Origin: an uncultured Clostridia bacterium
Lineage (GTDB): Bacteria; Bacillota; Clostridia; Oscillospirales; Acutalibacteraceae
Length of the DNA: 64,000 nt
Direction of reading: 5' to 3'
NCBI GenBank assembly: GCA_946406145.1
Contig: CAMJJL010000001.1
Span: 62,001-126,000 of the forward strand
Under the pieces are notes generated by a model. That model was not told the origin of the DNA. It was given only the letters and a program-made list of their open reading frames with translations, and did no database searches. The position numbers and the translations under genes are program-made. Positions 9,273 to 17,400 of this stretch are shown here, in pieces (within the stretch, counting starts at the first letter, position 1; every line of letters starts with the position of its first letter).

Positions 9273-9666
9273 AAAGCAAACCTTTGAGGATATCATCGCC
9301 CGACAGGGCAAGCTGGTTTATACCAATGTCGGCGACAGCATGTATCCGTTGATTCAGCCCCGTGATCTGTTGGTGATTGAGGCAGTCAAAAAGCCCCTGC
9401 AGCAGTACGATGTTCCGCTGTATAAGCGCGACAACGGTCGGTATGTGCTGCACCGTATCATGCGGATCGATAACGGCGAGTATCTAATGTGCGGCGATAA
9501 CCGTTGTAACACAGAGCACGGTATCACCGACCGCCATATCATCGGTGTGCTGACCGCGATCATCCGAGACGGCAGGACGATCCCCGTGGAGCGTCCGAAG
9601 CCGAAGCTTTGGTACCGCAGCATGCTGTATCGAAGGTTTGTTTTCAAGCTGAGAAAACAGAGATAA
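9265..9666 (+). CDS. S24/S26-family signal-peptidase-like protein
   Basis: A 133-residue protein with a signal-peptidase-like core: the serine motif VGDSMYPLIQPRDLLVIE, the stretch VPLYKRDNGRYVLHRIM, and MCGDNRCNTEHGI (Box E type). There is no clear membrane segment, unlike normal leader peptidases, so it is the soluble S24/S26 type often found beside PqqD-like genes in Clostridia. It overlaps the PqqD-like gene and is followed 26 nt later by the dockerin gene, suggesting one transcript. Its substrate is unknown. Confidence 0.7.
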   Translation: MAEKQTFEDIIARQGKLVYTNVGDSMYPLIQPRDLLVIEAVKKPLQQYDVPLYKRDNGRYVLHRIMRIDNGEYLMCGDNRCNTEHGITDRHIIGVLTAIIRDGRTIPVERPKPKLWYRSMLYRRFVFKLRKQR

Positions 9667-9692
9667 TGAAGCAATAGAAAAGGAGAATGGAT

Positions 9693-10019
9693 ATGAAAAC
9701 TGTCAAAACGATGATCGGCGTATTATTAGCGATCGCCATTGTTTTTGCGTCGGCAATGTCTGTCGGCGCGCTTACCGAATATGTTCGCGGTGACGCTGAC
9801 GGCAACGGTATCGTCACAGCGGTCGACGTGACTGTGATCCAAAGGCATATCGCAGGGATCGAAACAAACTCCTTTGTAGCAATAGCCGCCGATGTAGACG
9901 GCAAGGGAGTGAGTATCGTTGATGTATCTTTGATCCAACGTTACCTTGTAAGCCTCGGTAATCCGTATAACATCGGCAAGACTTTTACCTTCGACGAATA
10001 CGAATTGCCGATCGTTTGA
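9693..10019 (+). CDS. Free-standing secreted type I dockerin
   Basis: A 108-residue protein that is a signal peptide (MKTVKTMIGVLLAIAIVFASAMSVGA) followed by an almost bare dockerin. The two calcium-binding repeats are visible as GDADGNGIVTAVDVTVIQRH and ADVDGKGVSIVDVSLIQRYL. Dockerins bind cohesins on scaffoldins of cellulosomes or amylosomes. Here no catalytic or carbohydrate module is attached; about 25 residues follow the second repeat. ATG 9693 gives a normal 8-nt spacing to AGGAG, whereas the track's ATG at 9687 sits too close. Confidence 0.85.
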   Translation: MKTVKTMIGVLLAIAIVFASAMSVGALTEYVRGDADGNGIVTAVDVTVIQRHIAGIETNSFVAIAADVDGKGVSIVDVSLIQRYLVSLGNPYNIGKTFTFDEYELPIV

Positions 10020-10044
10020 TCAATCAATTATAATGGATACAAAA

Positions 10045-10086
10045 GGTTGTCACCCCCTGCTCGTTTCGGGGCTGACAATCTTTTTC
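10045..10086 (+). terminator. Terminator after the dockerin gene
   Basis: Hairpin GGTTGTCACCCC / GGGGCTGACAATC followed by TTTTTC. It closes the PqqD-S24-dockerin unit. Confidence 0.75.
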
Positions 10087-10116
10087 ATTTTTCTTCCAAG
10101 AAATATAAAACAGAAA

Positions 10117-10145
10117 TTGATTTTTATATACCGATATGATAGAAT
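10117..10145 (+). promoter_or_regulatory. Promoter for the hybrid sensor kinase
   Basis: TTGATT, 17-nt spacer, TAGAAT; about 105 nt upstream of the kinase start. Confidence 0.5.
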
Positions 10146-10250
10146 GATAAAATAAGATTATGATAGGCGACAGGGAACAACAGACTGCGGATGGATTCGC
10201 TTATCAAATAAGTCGAAATCCATATTCCAACATATTCGGAGGTGCGACCG

Positions 10251-13200
10251 ATGCTTCACATAAAGAAAAGAGCCGGATCAAATCCGACGCGTGTCATACT
10301 CTGTATGATCTGCGTGCTGATTCTCTGTATCTCTGCTCTTTCCGTTAACTTCAACGCCGAGGATACCAATACCAAAACGGTGAAAGTCGGATACTATGAA
10401 AACGAGGTGTTCCAGGAGGGCGCAAAGGAAGGTGCTATCAAAAACGGTTATGCCTATGAGTATTATCGCAAGATCTCCGAGTATACGGGCTGGAAGTACG
10501 ACTATGTATACGGAGATTACAACGATCTGTATCAGATGCTCCTCGACGGCGATATCGATCTGCTGGCAGGTCTCGCGTGGAAGCAGGAACGTGCCGACGT
10601 GATCGGCTATCCCGAATTGCCGATGGGTAATGAGACCTACAACCTCGTCAAGCATATCTCCGCGGATAATATCACGGTCAATCCCGAAACGCTCAACGCA
10701 AAGACCATTGGTGTGTTGGACAGCGCGATGGTCGAGGTGCTGAATCGGTATCTGGACAGCAATCATGTTACCGCTTCTGTCAGGACATACAGCGATTATC
10801 CCGTTTTATTCAGCGCGTTTGACGCCGGCGAGCTGGATGTGATCGCGGTAGAGGGCGACGGCACATATGGACGCGATAACGCCGAGGTGCTGACTTCGTT
10901 CGGAACCTCCGACTATTTTCTCTGCGTCAATAAAGCGCGTTCCGATCTGCTGACTGAGCTGAATGAAGCCCAGTCGACCATGACGGTAGAGGAGCCGAAC
11001 TGGCTGCATTCTCTGGGTGTCAAGTATTATCCCGTCAGTATCTCCGCACGCGCGTTTTCTGTCGCGGAGAAAGAGTGGCTATCCTCCCATGATACCCTCA
11101 AAGTCGGATATCTCGAAAACTATCTGCCCTACAGCGACACCGACGATGACGGTAAGGTGACCGGTATCGTAAAGGATATGATCCCCGAAATGCTCAAGGA
11201 TCTCGGACTTTCCGATTTGAAGTCTTCTTATGTAGGATATAAAAGCTATGACGATATGATCGCCGATATGACAGCGGAAAAAATCGACGTCGCGTTTCCT
11301 GTCGGCGGTGGACTGTATTTCTCTGAGGAAAACGGTATCTATCAGTCTCTTCCCGTTACCTCTGCTTCTACCGAGCTGGTTTACAAGGGTGAATTCACGG
11401 ACGATACGAGGTCGCACTTTGCGGTCAATGAAAACAACCGTATGCAGTATTATTATGTCCGCACCAATTACCCTGACGCTGAAATCACTTTCTATCCGAG
11501 TATTGACGCGTGTCTGGAGGCGGTCGTCGCAGGCGAGGTTAACTGCACCACGCTCAACGGTCTGCGCGCGAATGACATCCTGAAAAATACGAAATATAAA
11601 GATCTGGTGATGCGTCAGCTGACGCGCAACGATGATCGCTGCTTCGGCGTCGAGATCGGCAACGAAGGGCTTTTGAAGCTGCTCAACCGCGGGATCAACG
11701 TCGTGGGCAGTGATTACGCGCAGAACATCTCCTACCGCTATACCAAGGAGCTCTACTCCTACAGCCTTTGGGACGTGATTGCGGATCATATGGCGCTCTT
11801 TATCTCACTGATCATCGGCATCAGCGCCGTCATTATCCTCTTGCTCATTCGCGACAGAGTCCGCACCAAAAAACAGATGCGGGAGAAAGAAGCCGCCCGT
11901 ATCAGCCTTGAAGAGAAGAACGCCGAGCTGCAGGCGAGCCAAAAAGAATTGGCGCAGACGGATGAGATCATTTCCGACGCGGGCTACGGTACGTGGAGGA
12001 TCATTTTCGAGGATGGCAAAGAACCCCAATTGCGCGGCAATGCCAAAATGAAGCTGCTCTTGGGCGTTGAGGGTCAGGAACTCACGGAAGAAGAGACCTA
12101 TAACGCGTGGTATTCCCGGATTCTCCCTGAGGATCTCCATTCGGTACAGAAGAGTGTCAGCGAAATGCTGGAGGGCAAGCTCTCTGAGAACACCTATCGC
12201 TGGGAACATCCGACAAAGGGTGTCCTCTATGTTCGCTGCGGCGGCACGGCAAAAGAGGTCGAGCCGCAGCGTCAGATGCTGCAGGGCTATCACTGTGACG
12301 TTACTGATCTGGTGCGTGAGGATCAGGCGCAGAAGGAAGCACTCAAAAACGCGCTGGTAGCGGCTGAACACGCCAACCAGGCTAAAACCATCTTCCTCAA
12401 CAACATGTCGCACGATATCCGCACCCCGATGAACGCGATCGCAGGCTTTACCGTATTAGCGGCATCGCATATCGATAACAAAGAGCAGGTCAAGGATTAC
12501 CTGAGCAAGATCTCGGTCTCCAGCCAGCACCTGCTGTCACTGATTAACGATGTGCTGGATATGAGCCGTATCGAAAGCGGCAAGATGACACTGGAGGAAA
12601 CCGAAGTCCATTTGCCCGATCTGATCCATGATCTGCGGACGATCGTGCATGCGAATATCACCGCCAAACAGCTCGATCTGTTCATTGATACTCAGGATAT
12701 CGTCCATGAGGATATCATCACCGATAAGCTCAGGCTGAACCAGGTGCTCCTCAACATTATGTCGAACGCGATCAAGTTCACTCCGAACGGCGGCATGATC
12801 AGCTTCCGTCTGACCGAGAAGCCCTCCTCCTCCAAGGAGCTGACGAATCTCGAGTTTCGCATCAAGGATACCGGTATCGGTATGACCGAGGAATTCCAGA
12901 AAACCATATTTGATGCCTTCACGCGTGAAAAGACCAGTACGGTCAGCGGTATCCAGGGCACCGGTCTGGGGATGGCGATCACCAAGAACATTGTCGACAT
13001 GATGGGCGGCACGATCACCGTCAATTCCGAGAAGGGCAAGGGCAGCGAATTCATCGTTGCGATCACCTGCCGCGTCACCGGCGAGCCGATCAAGCCAGAG
13101 CCGATCCCCGAGCTTAACGGACTGCGCGCGCTGATCGCCGACGATGATACCGATACCTGTCTGTCCGTCTGCTCTATGCTGCGCGAGATCGGTATGCGTC

Positions 13201-13913
13201 CCGACTGGACAAACTACGGTAAAGAAGCCGTGATCCGCGCCAAGGACGCCTTAGACAGCGCCGACGAATTTAAGGTTTATATCATCGACTGGCAGATGCC
13301 CGATCTCAACGGTCTCGAGACCGTGCGCCGTATCAGGAATATCATCGGGGATGACACGCCGATCTTCATCCTGACCGCCTACGACTGGGCGGATATCGAG
13401 GATGAAGCGTTGGAGGCAGGCGTTACCGCATTCTGCTCCAAGCCGCTGTTTATGTCCGAGCTGAGAAGCGTTCTGGCGGCGCCCTTCATGAAGAAGGTTG
13501 AAAAATCTGAAGAGACTGTGACAGCGGATTTCTCCGGCAAGCGTGTATTGCTCGCCGAGGATAACGAGATGAACCAGATCATCGCCGAAACCATCCTGAC
13601 AGAGGTCGGTCTGATGGTGGACATTGCCTCCAACGGTGAGGTTGCCGTTGAAAAGATGGAGACTCACCCTGCCGGCTACTATGACATCATTCTCATGGAT
13701 ATTCAGATGCCCATGATGGACGGCTATACCGCGGCAAAGCTGATCCGTAAATTGGATGACTCCGTAAAGGCGAATATCCCGATCGTCGCGGTCACGGCAA
13801 ACGCCTTTGAAGAGGATCGCAAGATCGCGCTCGAAGCCGGCATGGACGGTCACCTCGCTAAGCCCTATGATATCCCGAAGATGATGGATACCCTGCAAAA
13901 GCTGCTGCAGTGA
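10251..13913 (+). CDS. Hybrid sensor histidine kinase with two SBP_bac_3 sensor domains
   Basis: A 1220-residue protein with an N-terminal signal or membrane segment. Two solute-binding (SBP_bac_3-like) domains follow at about residues 45-270 and 275-510, then a membrane segment (FISLIIGISAVIILLLI) at about 520-540, a coiled coil and a PAS-like region. The HisKA domain has phospho-His in NMSHDIRTPMNA, and the HATPase has NIMSNAIKFT and GTGLGMAI. Two receiver domains end it, with Asp in IIDWQMPDLNG and LMDIQMPMMDG. It probably senses small extracellular ligands and phosphorylates internally; no Hpt or output gene lies beside it. ATG 10251 is chosen because the track's GTG lies inside the GGAGGTG ribosome site. 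Confidence 0.88.
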   Translation: MLHIKKRAGSNPTRVILCMICVLILCISALSVNFNAEDTNTKTVKVGYYENEVFQEGAKEGAIKNGYAYEYYRKISEYTGWKYDYVYGDYNDLYQMLLDGDIDLLAGLAWKQERADVIGYPELPMGNETYNLVKHISADNITVNPETLNAKTIGVLDSAMVEVLNRYLDSNHVTASVRTYSDYPVLFSAFDAGELDVIAVEGDGTYGRDNAEVLTSFGTSDYFLCVNKARSDLLTELNEAQSTMTVEEPNWLHSLGVKYYPVSISARAFSVAEKEWLSSHDTLKVGYLENYLPYSDTDDDGKVTGIVKDMIPEMLKDLGLSDLKSSYVGYKSYDDMIADMTAEKIDVAFPVGGGLYFSEENGIYQSLPVTSASTELVYKGEFTDDTRSHFAVNENNRMQYYYVRTNYPDAEITFYPSIDACLEAVVAGEVNCTTLNGLRANDILKNTKYKDLVMRQLTRNDDRCFGVEIGNEGLLKLLNRGINVVGSDYAQNISYRYTKELYSYSLWDVIADHMALFISLIIGISAVIILLLIRDRVRTKKQMREKEAARISLEEKNAELQASQKELAQTDEIISDAGYGTWRIIFEDGKEPQLRGNAKMKLLLGVEGQELTEEETYNAWYSRILPEDLHSVQKSVSEMLEGKLSENTYRWEHPTKGVLYVRCGGTAKEVEPQRQMLQGYHCDVTDLVREDQAQKEALKNALVAAEHANQAKTIFLNNMSHDIRTPMNAIAGFTVLAASHIDNKEQVKDYLSKISVSSQHLLSLINDVLDMSRIESGKMTLEETEVHLPDLIHDLRTIVHANITAKQLDLFIDTQDIVHEDIITDKLRLNQVLLNIMSNAIKFTPNGGMISFRLTEKPSSSKELTNLEFRIKDTGIGMTEEFQKTIFDAFTREKTSTVSGIQGTGLGMAITKNIVDMMGGTITVNSEKGKGSEFIVAITCRVTGEPIKPEPIPELNGLRALIADDDTDTCLSVCSMLREIGMRPDWTNYGKEAVIRAKDALDSADEFKVYIIDWQMPDLNGLETVRRIRNIIGDDTPIFILTAYDWADIEDEALEAGVTAFCSKPLFMSELRSVLAAPFMKKVEKSEETVTADFSGKRVLLAEDNEMNQIIAETILTEVGLMVDIASNGEVAVEKMETHPAGYYDIILMDIQMPMMDGYTAAKLIRKLDDSVKANIPIVAVTANAFEEDRKIALEAGMDGHLAKPYDIPKMMDTLQKLLQ

Positions 13914-13928
13914 TCACTGCAATATCAT

Positions 13929-13969
13929 AACAAAGAGCCTGTGCCTGTCAGCATGGGCTCTCCTTTGTT
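13929..13969 (+). terminator. Terminator after the sensor kinase
   Basis: Hairpin with outer arms AACAAAG / CTTTGTT and inner arms AGCC / GGCT, directly after the kinase stop. Confidence 0.6.
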
Positions 13970-14049
13970 GTATGGCCGCAGATAGAGGAGAACGGTCGGA
14001 TGATTCCTGTCGTTCTGTTCCTCTTGACGACGACCTCTCCTATACGCTG

Positions 14050-14086
14050 AATCAAAAAGCAAAAGCAGGGTGCGTTACCCTGCTTT
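14050..14086 (-). terminator. Minus-strand terminator upstream of the amylase
   Basis: A perfect hairpin AAAGCAGGG / CCCTGCTTT followed on the minus strand by TGCTTTTTG. It implies leftward transcription through 14.1-14.4 kb. Confidence 0.6.
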
Positions 14087-14389
14087 ATCCATATATAAGA
14101 TAACTGATACCCTGATGATCAGATCGTCAGCGACGAAGATCGCGGTATATTTCACGTCCTTCGCCATCCTGAAGACGACTGTCAGGCTGATTACCTCGTC
14201 CCCGATCTCGGACGTCTCTAGCAGTATTTGATAGCAGTCTTTCGGGTTGTGCGGCCTGCCTCCTTTCTTCCTCCTGCGATGTTGCCTCGTTACTACGCGA
14301 TCAGTCAGTCTTTTTTTGTTGTCAAATTGATGATTTTCTCTTGACATGTTAATGATTTTTAGTGTATATTTTTCTGTGTAGTAGAGCAT
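14075..14389 (-). CDS. Possible small protein, unrecognised
   Basis: An open frame of up to 104 residues on the minus strand with no family I recognise. It is Lys/Arg-rich in the middle (QHRRRKKGGRPHNPKD) and then hydrophobic/acidic. Its stop codon falls inside the loop of a minus-strand terminator, which argues that something here is transcribed. The start is unclear: two ribosome-site-like stretches (AGGAGG, AAGGAGG) sit inside the frame, not before it. It could equally be a non-coding leader. Confidence 0.25.
   Translation of the reverse strand: MLYYTEKYTLKIINMSRENHQFDNKKRLTDRVVTRQHRRRKKGGRPHNPKDCYQILLETSEIGDEVISLTVVFRMAKDVKYTAIFVADDLIIRVSVILYMDKAG
14341..14370 (+). promoter_or_regulatory. 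Promoter for the alpha-amylase
   Basis: TTGACA, 18-nt spacer, TATATT, giving a transcript with a leader of about 120 nt before ATG 14497. The region 13970-14340 upstream holds no confident gene. Confidence 0.65.
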
Positions 14390-14496
14390 TTGAGCAGCAT
14401 CTAACCGCTGTTAAACAATTCGCGCAAGCATAAGATCCATTCCCTTCGTTTGAAAATGCTGTATGAAAAAACGTTGAAACAGGAGTGAAAATCCTT

Positions 14497-17400
14497 ATGA
14501 AAACTATCCCAAAAACCACCAGCCTCTTTCTCGTTTTGTGCTTGATCGTTTCTGTCCTCACGGTTGGTTTCGTACCTGCCGCGGCGGAAGAAACAGTTGG
14601 GACCTATGCGCAGGACACGGTGCAAGGCAGCAACATCCTGCACTGCTTTGACTGGTCGTACAACAATATCAAGGCAGCTTTGCCTGATATTGCGGCGGCC
14701 GGCTACACGGCTGTGCAGACTTCACCCGTACAGCGCCCGAAGGACTACAACGCCTCGTGGACAGACGCTGCTAACCAGTGGTGGAAGATGTATCAGCCGC
14801 TGGGTCTTTCCATCGCAGCCGACAACACTTCATGGCTCGGGACCAAGGCGCAACTGACCTCTCTGTGTACCGAGGCGGAAAAGTATCATATCAAGGTCAT
14901 CGTCGATATCGTCGCGAACCATGTCGCGAACAACGGAATCGACGGCGGCACCTACAGCTATGTTAACAGCGCTGTAGAGAGCGATCTCAAAAACAACAAT
15001 TACTATCACAGCAACAATGTGCGCACCAGTGATGACAGTCGCTACACCATCACCCAGTACCATTTGGGGATGCCCGACCTGAACACCGGCAACAGCTATG
15101 TGCAGCAAAGGGCGCTCGGACTGCTCGAAGAATGTATTGACTGCGGCGTCGACGGCTTCCGTTTTGACGCGGCGAAGCATATCGAGCTGCCGACGGATGG
15201 ATCGAACTTCAGGAGCAGCTTCTGGCCGACGGTCATCGACGGCGCAAAGGACTACGCGCAGTCAAACGGCGCGGACGAGCCGTTCTTCTACGGTGAGATC
15301 CTCGGCGGCGCGGGTACGGATATCTCGAATTACACCGCCTATATGGCGGTCACCGATAACCAGACCGGCGACCGCGCGCTGGATAAGGCATATTGGTCTT
15401 CGGCGAGTGAGCTTGCCGACGGTACCTATCTTAAGGGCGCCTCCGCCGATAAGAGCGTTCTGTGGGTTGAGTCACATGATACCTACATGGGCAGCTCGGG
15501 CTCGGCGTGGACTTCTAACACAAAAGATGTTTCTAACGACGTTCTGGCTAAGGCTTGGGCGATCGTCGGCGCGCGTTCTGATTCCACCGCGCTGTACTTT
15601 GCGCGTCCTAACAGCACGATGGGCGCCGCAAGCACGGACACCGGCTGGAAATCCAAGGCGGTCGCCGAGGTCAATCAGTTCAAGAGCCATTTTGAAGGCA
15701 CCTCCGAGTACCTCTCATCCTCCGGCAACACCGCCTATATCGAGCGCGGCGCCAAGGGCGTCGTCATCTCAAAGCTCGACGGCGCCGGTTCCGTCAATCT
15801 GACCGCGAACCGGATGAAGAATGGTACCTACACGGATCAGGTTACCGGCAACACCTTTACCGTATCCGGCGGCAAGATCACCGGTACAGTCGGTTCCACC
15901 GGCGTCGCGGTAGTATATAACACGAATGATTCGGCATTTGATTATATTACCGCTTCTACTCTGTATCTCAGACCCAGCCCTGCATGGATCAACGCAGGCG
16001 GTCGCTACGCGATGTACTTCTTCAACAGCTCGACGGGTGATAGCCAGTGGGTCAGCATGACTTCCGTTAGCGATAATTATTATAGCGGCAGCGTACCCAC
16101 AGGCGACTGGACGAACGTGATCTTCTGTCGTATGGACGGCTCAAACGAAACGAACAGCTGGGATTATAAAAAAGATCAGACCGGTAATCTCTCCCCGGAT
16201 GTGGGCACGAATCTCTATCATGTCGCTTCCGGCAAGTGGAGCGTATACGGTTCCGCAGAGCCGACGGATCCTCCCGCGACTCAGCCGGCGGAAGATCCGA
16301 CCGTGCAGCCGACCGAAGTGGGCGACACATATACTGTCTACGCCGCCAACAAAAACGGTTGGAGCGAGATGAACGTTTATTACTGGGACAGCAATAAGAG
16401 TTCTGTCAAGTGGCCCGGCAAAGCTATGACGCAGGGTAATGCCGTCTTTAAGGCGGAGATCCCGAATGATGTGGGCGGTGTTGTCTTTAACGATGGATTA
16501 TCGCAGACTGTTAATATCGAGAGCGGTATTGTCAACAATGCCCAGTGGGTTGTTACAACTGCTCAAGACGAAGGCAAGTACATAGTCGAATCCGGTCCGA
16601 CCTATTATCTCGTCGGCAGTATGAACAACTGGTCGAATCATGACAACTATGCCTTCACCCTCAATACTGCCGAGACGGAAAAGGTTGAGTATAAACTGTC
16701 GGGTGTTCAGCTTTCGGCAAATGCCGAGATGAAGGTACACGACAGCAAGAATACATGGTATCCCGACGGAGGTAATAACTTTACAGTATCGTCAACCGGT
16801 ACCTATGACGTCTATTTCCGTCCGAACGGAGATGGCGGCAGCGATTGGCACAACGGTTATTTCAAGCTCGTTGACGTCACTCCCTGTACCGTCACATGGG
16901 AGAACTATGACGGCACAATTTTGGCGACCGATACCGTGTTGAAAGGCGAAATTCCTTCTTACAAGGGAGACACTCCCGTTAAAGAGGCGACTGCTCAGAC
17001 AGAATATACCTTCAGCGGCTGGAGCCCCGCGGTGGCGGCTGTCTCCGGCGACGTCACTTATACCGCTCAGTTTATCGAGAGCGTGAGAACCTTTACCGTT
17101 ACATGGAAGAACTACGACGGTACTGTGCTCGAGACCGATGAGAACGTCGCTTACGGTGCAAAGCCCGAGTATGACAGCGATACGCCCGCCAGAGATCCCG
17201 AAGGTGATACAACCTTCCAGTTCAGCGGATGGTCGCCGCAGATCACAGACACTACCGTGATCACAGAGGACACCACCTATATTGCGAGATTTTCCACGAA
17301 TACAAACACCTACACCATCACCTGGAAGGACGGCGACGGTAATACCCTCAGGACAGAGCCGTGTATCGAGGGCGTGACCCCCCACTATACCGGTGCGACT

